DNA from: Ruminococcaceae bacterium UBA6857 | GTDB lineage: Bacteria; Bacillota; Clostridia; Oscillospirales; Acutalibacteraceae | Length of the DNA stretch: 8,394 nucleotides | NCBI GenBank assembly: GCA_002451715.1 | Contig: DKDD01000062.1 | Span: 1-8,394 of the forward strand | Direction: 5' to 3' | Shown here: positions 1-6,122 of the stretch, one piece after another | How the letters are laid out: each line of letters opens with the position of its first letter | Numbering within the stretch: position 1 is the first letter of the stretch | Notes under the pieces: model-generated | Told to the model about the DNA's origin: nothing | Database searches by the model: none | What the model saw: only the letters and a program-made list of their open reading frames with translations | Translations under genes and position numbers: made by a program

Positions 1-52
1 TGCACAGCAGGACATTATTTTTGACGACGGATTTGTTGTTCAGGTTCTTTGA
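1..52 (+). CDS. C-terminal end of an upstream gene, possibly the large terminase subunit (partial)
   Basis: Reading from base 2, the window opens in a frame encoding AQQDIIFDDGFVVQVL, closed by TGA at 50-52. The codon choice (GAC, ATT, GTT, CTT) matches the genes downstream, which supports this frame over the one ending at 22-24. Only 16 codons are visible, so the product cannot be identified from sequence. The large terminase is the usual gene directly before the portal in phage head modules, so that is an inference from position alone. The stop lies one base before the portal ribosome binding site, as expected within one operon. Confidence 0.45.
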   Translation, partial: AQQDIIFDDGFVVQVL

Positions 53-53
53 C

Positions 54-62
54 GGAAAGGGG
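54..62 (+). promoter_or_regulatory. Ribosome binding site that sets the portal TTG start
   Basis: GGAAAGGGG lies 9 bases before the TTG at 72 and directly after the upstream stop codon. No comparable site precedes the earlier in-frame TTG codons at 21, 33 and 36. It therefore fixes the portal start at 72. The same nonamer precedes the TTG start at 4574. Confidence 0.7.
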
Positions 63-71
63 TTTTATTTT

Positions 72-1385
72 TTGGGATTTTTTGATTCGCTGAGAAGCTT
101 TTTCGGCTTTGAAAACCGGGCAGAGCCGGGCGGAGAAGAGGGCGAAGTTATTGTTGAAACGGCGGAAAGTCCGCTGCTTACGGCGGTTATCGGAAGCACT
201 GCGGTTACGAGAAGCACAGTTCTTGAAATTCCGACGGTTAAGGCGGCGCTGGGACTTATTAAAGGGGCGTTAAGAGAAACGCCGATCAAGCTTTATGAAA
301 AAGGCGCAGACGGAAGAATTAACGAAATTGAGGGCGACAGGAGAGTGTTCCTTTTGAACGACGAGCCGGGTGACACACTTTCGGCAACGCAGTTTTGGGA
401 CGCAATGATTGACGATTACTTCCTTTCCGGCGGCGGGTACGCATACATAAACTGGCGCGGGAACGAGATTGAAAGCATTCATTTTGTGGAAAACTTCAAT
501 ATTTCTATTTTGCAGAATGATGATCCGATATTCAAAAGCTACGACATTCTTGTTCAAAGCAAGAAATACAAACCTTATCAATTTTTGAAAATTTTGCGAG
601 ACACAAAAGACGGGGCGACGGGAACCGGAGTTGTTCGCGAGAACAAAATGCTTTTGAGCACAGCGTTCCACACGATGAAATTTGAAAAAAACCTTGTTTC
701 CACGGGCGGAAACAAGAAAGGTTTTATTACGGCGACAAAGCACATTGCGAAAGAAGCGATTGAAGCACTTAAAAAAGCATGGAAAAAGCTTTACTCTTCG
801 AGCGACGAAAATATTGTTATTTTGAACGACGGGCTGACATTCAAAGAATGCAGCAACACAAGCGTTGAAATGCAGCTGAACGAAAGCAAGCAGACAAACG
901 CGGCGGAAATTGCAAAACTTTTCAACATTCCGCTCGGCATGCTTTCCGGCACGGGAACGAGCGCGGCGAGCGAGGACGACAAAAAGAAATTTCTTGATTA
1001 TTGCATGTTGCCGTTTTTCAAAACAGTTACAAATGCGCTGAACCGCGACCTTCTTCTTGAAAGCGAGAAAGGAAAGCGATTTTTCGACTTTGACACAAAA
1101 GACATTCAAAAAGGTTCGCTTCTTGAAAGATTTCAGGCATATCAAATTGCGATTAAAACGAACGTTATGTGCGTTGATGAATGCAGAAAGGTTGAAAATC
1201 TTCCGCCGATCGGGCAGAACTTCATTAACCTCGGCTTGGGTTCGGTTATGTATAACCCGGAAACAGGCAAGGCAATTGTTCCGAACACGGGAGAAATTCT
1301 CGAGATGGACGAGCTTTTGAAAAAAGGCGCGAAAGTGAAAGAAGACAAAGAGGGAAAGGTGGTGAAAGAAGAGAATGAAAGTTGA
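72..1385 (+). CDS. Portal protein, HK97 family
   Basis: This protein should form the dodecameric ring at one capsid vertex through which terminase packages DNA and to which the neck attaches. From the TTG at 72 it is 437 aa and begins MGFFDSLRSFFGF, a typical opening for this family; HK97-like portals are usually about 400-450 aa. The frame stays open upstream to 21, but that would add 17 residues unlike a portal N-terminus and has no ribosome binding site. The middle holds the family pattern: a stretch ending LNDGLTF (near residue 255), then a helix with LNESKQTNAAEIAKLFNIP and LGML (near 270-290), the stem and clip region. An E-C-R-K-V-E-N-LPP segment near 370 matches the usual 'nE.R...gLpp' motif. 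The tail after 410 is Lys/Glu-rich. The next gene overlaps its last 11 bases. The first in-frame ATG lies deep inside the protein, so the start must be TTG. Confidence 0.92.
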   Translation: MGFFDSLRSFFGFENRAEPGGEEGEVIVETAESPLLTAVIGSTAVTRSTVLEIPTVKAALGLIKGALRETPIKLYEKGADGRINEIEGDRRVFLLNDEPGDTLSATQFWDAMIDDYFLSGGGYAYINWRGNEIESIHFVENFNISILQNDDPIFKSYDILVQSKKYKPYQFLKILRDTKDGATGTGVVRENKMLLSTAFHTMKFEKNLVSTGGNKKGFITATKHIAKEAIEALKKAWKKLYSSSDENIVILNDGLTFKECSNTSVEMQLNESKQTNAAEIAKLFNIPLGMLSGTGTSAASEDDKKKFLDYCMLPFFKTVTNALNRDLLLESEKGKRFFDFDTKDIQKGSLLERFQAYQIAIKTNVMCVDECRKVENLPPIGQNFINLGLGSVMYNPETGKAIVPNTGEILEMDELLKKGAKVKEDKEGKVVKEENES

Positions 1386-1950
1386 AATCAGAAACGGGAA
1401 AGTTCACATTCACGGCTATGTGAATGCGGTTGACAGATTTTCGATTCCGCTGCCGGATATTTCCGGCAAGACGTTCATTGAAAAAATTACACCGGGGACA
1501 TTCCAAAGGGCGATTGACAAAGCGGACGACGTTTTTGTTAAGCTGAACCACGACAGGGTTTTGACAAGCATTAAAAAAAGCGGGGCAACGCTGAAAGAAG
1601 ACAACATCGGACTGCTTTTCGACGGCGAGTTTGACGACCCGGAGATTATTCAGAAAGCGCGAAACCGAGAGCTTCGCGGTTGGAGTTTTGGATTCAGGCC
1701 GAAAAACCCGACGGACAAGCCGAGCGAAAGGGTCGGAATCGATTATGAAAGAACCGTGAGCGACATGGAACTTCACGAAGTTTCAATCATCGACAGCAGG
1801 AAAACGCCGGCATACCCGGCAACAAGCGTTGAAATTCGGACGGCGGAGCAGGACTTCGATTATGAAGAAGAGGAAGACCGCACAGCCGAAAAGGCGAGAA
1901 AAAAACAAGAGCACAGGAAGAAAAAGCTTGAGTTTTTGAAAACACTTTGA
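1375..1950 (+). CDS. Prohead protease, HK97 gp4-like (peptidase family U35)
   Basis: A 191-aa serine protease expected to be packed inside the procapsid, where it cleaves the delta domain from the capsid protein and then itself. The fold markers appear in order: an N-terminal strand pair (KVEIRNGKVHIHGYVN), the 'KITPGTF' segment (37-43), LNHDR carrying the likely catalytic His59, GWSFGF carrying the likely nucleophile Ser104, and LHEVSIID (133-140) with the conserved Glu135. The 'P-A-Y-P-A-T' segment at 145-150 is also typical. Length matches the family (about 180-230 aa). The C-terminus (160-191) is a charged helix, acidic then strongly basic (EEEED... RKKKLEF), which could hold the protease to the scaffold; that is inference. 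ATG at 1375 overlaps the portal end by 11 bases, implying translational coupling. A terminator-like hairpin follows the stop immediately. Confidence 0.92.
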   Translation: MKVEIRNGKVHIHGYVNAVDRFSIPLPDISGKTFIEKITPGTFQRAIDKADDVFVKLNHDRVLTSIKKSGATLKEDNIGLLFDGEFDDPEIIQKARNRELRGWSFGFRPKNPTDKPSERVGIDYERTVSDMELHEVSIIDSRKTPAYPATSVEIRTAEQDFDYEEEEDRTAEKARKKQEHRKKKLEFLKTL

Positions 1951-1953
1951 AAA

Positions 1954-1988
1954 AAGAGAAAAGCCGGGGAAAGACCGGCTTTTTCTTT
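1954..1988 (+). terminator. Hairpin with U-tract between protease and major capsid genes
   Basis: An 11-bp perfect stem pairs AGAAAAGCCGG (1957-1967) with CCGGCTTTTCT reading from 1975 to 1985 when the bulk of the U-tract is included, around a 7-base loop GGAAAGA. A G-U and two A-U pairs extend it to 1954/1988. The 3' arm is itself CTTTTTCTTTT, giving the GC-core-plus-U-run form of an intrinsic terminator. It starts 4 bases after the protease stop. No clear promoter lies between it and the capsid start, so it more likely attenuates transcription or defines an mRNA end than stops the operon outright. Confidence 0.75.
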
Positions 1989-2007
1989 TGCAAAATATTT
2001 TTTATTC

Positions 2008-2015
2008 AGAAAGGA
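2008..2015 (+). promoter_or_regulatory. Ribosome binding site that sets the capsid protein start
   Basis: AGAAAGGA is spaced 9 bases from ATG 2025. It argues against the upstream in-frame start at 1947, which would translate through the terminator hairpin and add 26 residues rich in Phe and Lys. Confidence 0.8.
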
Positions 2016-2024
2016 ACCGACAAA

Positions 2025-3248
2025 ATGAGAACCATCAAAGAATTAAGAGAAAAAAGAAACGAAATCGTTTCGAAAATGGAAGAACTTCTCAAAACCGTTG
2101 ACGAAAGAGACGTTCCGGAGTTCACAGAAGAAGAAAGCGCGAATTACAACAAATGGAACAACGAAATTCGCGCAATTTCGGGACAAATTCAGCGACTTGA
2201 AGACCTTGACGAGCACCGCAACACAACAAAAGCGGGCGCAGACAACGGCGACGGCGAAGACAACAACGACGAAAGCGACGGCGACGAAGACGAGGAAGAA
2301 GACACCGAGGAACAGGAAAGAGCTTTTGTTGAATTTGTTCAGGGCAAAAGAACACTCGATGACCTTCGCGCAGCGAGCAACCTTACGCTGACCGACAACG
2401 GCGCGGTTGTTCCGAAGCACATTGCAAAGAAAATTACCGAAACACTCATCAACATTTGCCCGATTTATGAAAGGGCTACAAAATATCACTTCAAGGGCAA
2501 AGTTTCGTTCCCGGTTGTTGACGACAGCAACGACGACGTTGTTTGCGCATATGCCGAAGAGTTCACCGAACTTGAAAGCCACACACCGAAATTCACAAGC
2601 GTTGACCTTGAAGGATTCCTTTTCGGCGGACTTGCAAAAATTTCGCTTTCGCTTGTTAACAACGCGGATATCAACGTTCTCGGCTACATCATCAACCGCC
2701 TTGCTTTTGCAAAGAAGAAAGTTATTGAAAAAGAGCTTCTTATCGGCACGGAAGGCAAGATGACCGGAGTTCTTTCAACCGACAATGTTTTTGAAACCGC
2801 TTCCTCGACCGCGATTTCGGTTGACGACCTTATTGACCTTCAGGGTAAAATCATCGACATCTATCAGAAAGACGCGATCTTCATCATGCACCCGGAGACC
2901 AGAACAGCGCTTCGCAAGCTCAAAGACAGCGACGGCAGATATATCCTCAATAACGACGTGACAACAGGATTCAAAGACGTTATGCTCGGCCACGAGGTTA
3001 AAGTTTCGGACAGAATGCCGAAAATTGCGGCAGGAGCGAAGCCGATTTTTTACGGCGACCCGAGCGGCCTTTATGTTAACGTTCGCGAGGATAACAGCGT
3101 TAACGTGCTTCGCGAAAAATACATTACACAGCACGCAATTGGCGTGAACATTTGGTTTGAATGCGACTCTAAAATTGTTGAAAAGCAGAAGCTTGCGGTT
3201 CTTAAAATGAAGGCGGCGGCAACACCGACACCGGGAGAAGGCGGCTAA
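2025..3248 (+). CDS. Major capsid protein, HK97 fold, with N-terminal delta (scaffold) domain
   Basis: The shell subunit, 407 aa from ATG 2025. Residues 1-68 are a charged, probably coiled-coil delta domain (MRTIKELREKRNEIVSKMEE) that acts as built-in scaffold in this family. Residues 70-98 form a very acidic low-complexity linker, with 17 of 29 residues Asp or Glu. The shell domain then starts with NLTLTDNGAVVPKHIAKKI (119-137), a typical N-arm entry, so protease cleavage is expected near residues 100-125. Further markers are the SFPV segment of the E-loop (161-164), the 'EKELLIGTEGKMTGVL' helix/turn (235-250), and the IFIMHPETRTALRKLKDSDGRY stretch near 285-306, common in Firmicutes phage capsids. 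The C-terminus ends in a short Ala/Pro/Gly tail (397-407). The frame is open back to 1947, but that start crosses the terminator and lacks a good ribosome binding site. Confidence 0.93.
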   Translation: MRTIKELREKRNEIVSKMEELLKTVDERDVPEFTEEESANYNKWNNEIRAISGQIQRLEDLDEHRNTTKAGADNGDGEDNNDESDGDEDEEEDTEEQERAFVEFVQGKRTLDDLRAASNLTLTDNGAVVPKHIAKKITETLINICPIYERATKYHFKGKVSFPVVDDSNDDVVCAYAEEFTELESHTPKFTSVDLEGFLFGGLAKISLSLVNNADINVLGYIINRLAFAKKKVIEKELLIGTEGKMTGVLSTDNVFETASSTAISVDDLIDLQGKIIDIYQKDAIFIMHPETRTALRKLKDSDGRYILNNDVTTGFKDVMLGHEVKVSDRMPKIAAGAKPIFYGDPSGLYVNVREDNSVNVLREKYITQHAIGVNIWFECDSKIVEKQKLAVLKMKAAATPTPGEGG

Positions 3249-3283
3249 AAAAACAGCCGACAGGACGAAAGGAGCGTTAAATA

Positions 3284-3466
3284 ATGCTTGTTAAAGCGAC
3301 GAAGCCGTTTGCGACGGCGAAATTCAACGCAAGGCCGGGAGAACTTTTTGAAATTGAGGGCGAAACGCTTTTTGACCTTCTTTCTGCCGGATTTGTTGAA
3401 AGCGCGGAAGAGGAAAAGGAAGCAAAAAGCGAAAAGAAAGCGACCAAAAAGGGAGCGAAAAAATGA
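3284..3466 (+). CDS. Small head-region protein with charged C-terminal tail, unknown function
   Basis: A 60-aa protein preceded by GAAAGGAG (3268-3275), 8 bases before its ATG, so it is very likely translated. Residues 1-40 look like a small beta fold: VKATKPF, then RPGELFEIEGETLFDLLSAGFVE. This resembles the small phage proteins often encoded between the capsid and connector genes, with the pattern 'VKALKPF...G..FEV....A..LL..GLVE' (recalled from general knowledge, not searched). Residues 41-60 are almost entirely Glu, Lys and Ala, acidic first and then basic. Its ATG lies 35 bases after the capsid stop, and its own stop overlaps the next start (ATGA), so it is coupled to the connector. A capsid-associated or head-completion role is a guess from position; no catalytic motif is visible. 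Confidence 0.82.
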   Translation: MLVKATKPFATAKFNARPGELFEIEGETLFDLLSAGFVESAEEEKEAKSEKKATKKGAKK

Positions 3467-3765
3467 AGCTGAGCGAGATTAAAATTCTTGACGCAGTCAA
3501 CTTTTTGCGGCTGGACTTTGGAAGCCTTGACGAAGGCGAAAAGACAGAAATTGAAACGTTCATCGGCGCGGCAAAGGACTATATCAAAAGTTACACGGGA
3601 CTTTCGGCAGAGGAGCTTGACGAGCGCGAAGACATCAGCGTTGCCGCGCTTGTTCTTGTTCAGGACATGTTCGACAACAGGGCAAGATATGTTCAAAACA
3701 CGGTTTCGCAACCGAACAAAACGGTTGAAACCATTTTGAACATGCACTGCGTGAATCTTATATAG
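3463..3765 (+). CDS. Head-tail connector, HK97 gp6-like
   Basis: A 100-aa, mostly helical protein expected to form the ring below the portal that begins the neck and receives the closure protein. The N-terminal half fits the gp6-like pattern: a first helix LSEIKILDAVNFLRLDF, an acidic turn SLDEGEKTEIETFIGAAKDY, then IKSYTGLSAEEL. The 'LR.D.....E....I.. A..YI..YTG' arrangement is characteristic, as is the length (about 90-110 aa). A second helix pair DISVAALVLVQDMFDNRARY follows; the C-terminus (near 80-100) ends in a predicted helix TVETILNMHCVNLI. Its ATG overlaps the previous stop by 4 bases (ATGA), so the two genes are translationally coupled. It ends with TAG, whose last two bases lie within the next gene's ribosome binding site. 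Confidence 0.85.
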   Translation: MKLSEIKILDAVNFLRLDFGSLDEGEKTEIETFIGAAKDYIKSYTGLSAEELDEREDISVAALVLVQDMFDNRARYVQNTVSQPNKTVETILNMHCVNLI

Positions 3766-3775
3766 GGGGTATTTT

Positions 3776-4144
3776 ATGGACAACCCGGGAAAATATCGCC
3801 ACAAGATTACGTTTTGCCGACAGATTGACGACGAAAGCGACGAAAGCAACCTGACAGGACAGCGGCTTGAACCGATTAGAACGGTTTTTGCCGCTGTTAA
3901 AGCTTCGGCAGGTTCGGAGAACTATATGCAGGACAGGCTTTCAAATTCCGTTCCTTATGACGTTCGGACAAGATTTTTCAAAGACCTTTGCGACGACACG
4001 CTGATTATTCTTTATAAAGGCGAAAGGCTTGAAATTCGTTCGATTGTTAACATCGGCGAAAAAAACACCGACCTTGCATTTACATGCGTGAAAATTCTGC
4101 GGGAGGGGACATACCATGGCACAAACGGTTTATATGACGGTTAA
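3776..4144 (+). CDS. Head-tail adaptor / head closure protein (SPP1 gp16-like family)
   Basis: A 122-aa beta-rich protein of the head-tail joining family, which forms the stopper ring that closes the filled head and docks the tail. Family marks in order are GKYRHKITFCRQIDDE (near 5-20), an acidic loop, 'EPIRTVFAAVKASAGSENY' (the 'vwA.v....g.e' strand pair), 'YDVRTRFFKDLCDDTLIILYKGERLEIRSIVNI' in separate strands from about 61-94, and 'DLAFTCVKI' near 101-109. Length is typical (about 100-120 aa). AGGGGG at 3764-3769 lies 6 bases before ATG and overlaps the connector stop codon. The last 29 bases overlap the next gene in another frame; the encoded tail (GTYHGTNGLYDG) lies beyond the conserved core and is probably under little constraint. 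Confidence 0.85.
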   Translation: MDNPGKYRHKITFCRQIDDESDESNLTGQRLEPIRTVFAAVKASAGSENYMQDRLSNSVPYDVRTRFFKDLCDDTLIILYKGERLEIRSIVNIGEKNTDLAFTCVKILREGTYHGTNGLYDG

Positions 4145-4577
4145 AATGATGGGCGCGAAAGAACTTGCGAATTCGCTTTCGAAAGTTCAGAGAAGCGCAC
4201 CGGACATTCTTATGAGGGCGGTTCGGCTTGCGGGTACACACTTCAAGAAAGATGTTATTGCAAGCACGAAAAAAGCCGTTAAGGAACGCACGGGAAACCT
4301 TTGCAAGGGTTACCGGAGAACCGTTAAGCTTTCCGGCAGAAGCTACGGCGAATACCGAAGCGAGATTTTCGGCGGAGCGGGGAAAGCGAAGCACTATCAT
4401 CTTGTTGAAAACGGGCACAGGAAATTCAACCGCGCGGGAACAAGGGCGATCGGATTCACCAAAGGCATCAAAACAATGGAGAAAACGGCGGCAAATTGGG
4501 AAAGCGAGGACAAAATGCTGAAATATTCGCAAAAGGCACTTCGCGAAGCATTGCGGAAAGGGGCGCTTGAAGATTGA
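4116..4577 (+). CDS. HK97 gp10-like neck/tail protein
   Basis: A 153-aa basic protein of the HK97 gp10 family, found between the head-closure and tail-terminator genes in many phages and thought to act in head-tail joining or tail completion. Seen in the sequence: an N-terminal beta strand and helix (MAQTVYMTVKMMGAKELANSL), a long Lys/Arg-rich helix with 'KKDVIASTKKAVKERTGNL' near residues 45-63 (the family's 'a...ap..TG.L' region), and AKHYHLVENGHRKFNRAG near 89-106, matching the diagnostic 'yy..lEfGt' segment. A C-terminal helix pair ends the protein. A strong ribosome binding site, GGGAGGGG at 4101-4108, sits 7 bases before ATG, inside the adaptor gene. The stop shares bases with the TTG start that follows. 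Confidence 0.85.
   Translation: MAQTVYMTVKMMGAKELANSLSKVQRSAPDILMRAVRLAGTHFKKDVIASTKKAVKERTGNLCKGYRRTVKLSGRSYGEYRSEIFGGAGKAKHYHLVENGHRKFNRAGTRAIGFTKGIKTMEKTAANWESEDKMLKYSQKALREALRKGALED
4555..4563 (+). promoter_or_regulatory. Ribosome binding site supporting the TTG start at 4574
   Basis: GGAAAGGGG lies 10 bases before TTG 4574, inside the end of the gp10-like gene. It is identical to the portal site at 54-62. With GCGC after it, it also matches 12 bases upstream of the tail tube gene (6103-6114). Confidence 0.7.
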
Positions 4578-5047
4578 TTACTCCGGACGATATTCGCGAC
4601 GCGGCGGCGGCCGCGCTGAAAGCGAAAACGAAAGCAAAAATTTATCGAAACGAGGTTGTTGAAGGTTTTTTTACACCTTGTTTTTTTGTTACCAGCTACA
4701 TCACAAGCATTCAGGCGGCGGGACGAGACATTGTCAGAGCGGAAGCGGCGGTTGAAATTTCATACTTTGCTTCGAAAGACGCGACGAAAAGAGTGAGAGA
4801 CGAAACGGAAGCCTATGAGATTATGGCGGCGCTTTCGAGCCTTTTTTCGGTTAAATTGCACGTTAAGGACAGGTTTTTGAACATCACCGACAATTCATTT
4901 GCATGGGTTGGAGAAAACAACGACGTTCCGGTTTTTCAGTTTGTTTTGGAATACTTCGACGACGCGGACGAAGAAGAAAGCGGCGGCGAAGAGGGCGAAT
5001 TGATTACCGAAATCAACATTACAGAAAGGATTGAAACACAAAAATGA
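4574..5047 (+). CDS. Tail terminator / tail completion-like protein
   Basis: A 157-aa protein placed between the gp10-like gene and the sheath, the usual slot for the tail terminator that caps the tube and binds the neck. The pattern agrees with small phage proteins of that role: an N-terminal helix TPDDIRDAAAAALKAK, a strand with 'KIYRNEVVEGFFTPCFFV' (near 22-39), a 'AAVEISYFA' strand (near 59-67), the helix 'ETEAYEIMAALSSLF' (near 78-92), and a 'VFQFVLEYFDDAD' end strand (near 120-132). The last 25 residues are acidic and low in complexity. I assign the role by position and this helix/strand order; the family name is uncertain. The start is TTG, sharing bases with the preceding stop (TTGA), because the first ATG codon lies near residue 84. 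The stop overlaps the sheath ATG by 4 bases. Confidence 0.75.
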   Translation: MITPDDIRDAAAAALKAKTKAKIYRNEVVEGFFTPCFFVTSYITSIQAAGRDIVRAEAAVEISYFASKDATKRVRDETEAYEIMAALSSLFSVKLHVKDRFLNITDNSFAWVGENNDVPVFQFVLEYFDDADEEESGGEEGELITEINITERIETQK

Positions 5048-6102
5048 GCATGCCTTCATTAAACATCAAATTCAAAACGGCGGCAGCGGAAGTTACCGAA
5101 CGCAGCGCGAGAGGAATTGTTATGCTGATTCTTCGCGACACGGTTCCGAGCGAAAACCCGCTTTCAATCACCGACAGCACGGAAATTCCGAGCGGAATTT
5201 CTGCCGACAACAAAAATTACATTGAAATGGCACTCAAAGGCAACGAATACAGCCCGAAAAGGGTTTTTGCTTTTTTTGTTGCGGAAGAAGCGGCAATCAC
5301 CGACGCACTTGCTTGGGCGGCGAAGCAGAACATTGATTACATTGCAATGCCAACAGCGGAAACCGACCAAACAAGCGAAACCATCAAAGCATGGGTTATT
5401 GCACAGAAGCAATACAAAAACGAAGTTCGCGCAGTTCTTTCAAACTGTGCGGCGGACAGCGAATATATTGAAAATTTTGTTTCGGATACAATCAAAGTTG
5501 GTAACAACACATACACCGCAGAGCAGTTCACACCGAGAATTGCGGGAATTATTTGCGGAACGGACATTTCGCATTCCGTTACATTCGCAAGGCTTTCGGA
5601 AGTTGACGATTGCACACGAATGACCAAAGCGGAAATGGACGCGGCGGAAGAAGCGGGAAAGCTTTTCATTTTCAACGACGGGGAAAAATGCAAGCTTTCG
5701 AGAGGAGTTAACAGCCTGACAACCACCACGGCGGACAAGGGAAGCGCGTTCAAGAAAATTAAAATCATCGACACAATCTGCGTTATCAAGAAGGACCTTC
5801 GGCTTCTTTGCGAAGACAGCTACATCGGCAAATATGCAAACAATTATTCAAACCGTTGCTTGCTTCTTGCCGCGGTTCAGGACTATTTTGACGAGCTTGA
5901 AACCGAGGGAGTTGTCTCCGAACCGGAAGTTGCATTCAACATTCCGGCAATCAAAAAGGCGATGAGAACAGCCGGAATTGATTTTTCGGAAATGACTGAC
6001 GACGAAATTAAAACATACGACTTCGGTTCGGGTGTTTTTCTTTCGGTTAAAGTTCATTTGCTTGACGCAATTGAAGACATTGACATTGAAATTTCGATTT
6101 GA
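5044..6102 (+). CDS. Contractile tail sheath protein (XkdK-like, short clostridial type)
   Basis: The subunit of the contractile outer tube that drives the inner tube through the host envelope, so the phage is a myophage or related particle. The 352-aa protein opens with MPSLNIKFKTAAAEVTERSARG and IVMLILRD, the N-terminus typical of short sheaths in clostridial phages. The conserved C-terminal sheath core is clear: SRGVNSLTT (from residue 219), 'KKIKIIDTICVIKKDLRLL' in the middle, then IGKYANNYSN (from 261) and 'AVQDYFDELETEGVV', followed by a long C-terminal strand pair (FLSVKVHLLDAIEDIDIEI) that would interlock with neighbouring subunits. At 352 aa it is shorter than many myophage sheaths (about 390-660 aa), lacking large inserted surface domains. 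ATGA overlaps the previous stop; AGAAAGGA (5023-5030) lies 13 bases upstream, a rather long spacing. Confidence 0.92.
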   Translation: MSMPSLNIKFKTAAAEVTERSARGIVMLILRDTVPSENPLSITDSTEIPSGISADNKNYIEMALKGNEYSPKRVFAFFVAEEAAITDALAWAAKQNIDYIAMPTAETDQTSETIKAWVIAQKQYKNEVRAVLSNCAADSEYIENFVSDTIKVGNNTYTAEQFTPRIAGIICGTDISHSVTFARLSEVDDCTRMTKAEMDAAEEAGKLFIFNDGEKCKLSRGVNSLTTTTADKGSAFKKIKIIDTICVIKKDLRLLCEDSYIGKYANNYSNRCLLLAAVQDYFDELETEGVVSEPEVAFNIPAIKKAMRTAGIDFSEMTDDEIKTYDFGSGVFLSVKVHLLDAIEDIDIEISI

Positions 6103-6122
6103 GGAAAGGGGCGCGAAAATAA

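Noticed and set aside
270..1145. A 291-codon open frame on the minus strand within the portal gene, and similar antisense frames elsewhere (for example 2043-2582, 7444-7998).
   Set aside because: Where checked (270-1145), the antisense codons align exactly with the sense codons, so stops would need sense TTA, CTA or TCA, which these genes seldom use. The predicted proteins are Phe/Val/Arg-rich, have no domain pattern, and overlap clear phage genes.
1057..1320. Plus-strand alternative-frame ORFs inside real genes (also 2098-2391, 2407-2763, 3288-3482, 5222-5623).
   Set aside because: They lie fully or almost fully inside well-supported genes, have no ribosome binding site I can see, and give Arg/Lys/Thr-rich products with no family pattern.
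1947..2024. Upstream in-frame extension of the capsid gene starting at 1947.
   Set aside because: It would translate through the terminator hairpin, lacks a ribosome binding site, and adds a Phe/Lys-rich stretch. ATG 2025 has a good ribosome binding site.
1988..2024. AT-rich stretch before the capsid gene as a possible internal promoter.
   Set aside because: No pair of -35 and -10 boxes with about 17-base spacing fits between the terminator and the ribosome binding site.
3243..3260. Small hairpin CGGCT ... AGCCG after the capsid gene.
   Set aside because: Only five pairs around an A-rich loop, with no U-tract after it; too weak to call a terminator.
129..4999. Near-identical 18-base stretch (17 of 18) in the portal (129-146) and tail terminator (4982-4999), both encoding GGEEGE.
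   Set aside because: Both are low-complexity acidic segments under the same codon bias; chance similarity is the simpler explanation.
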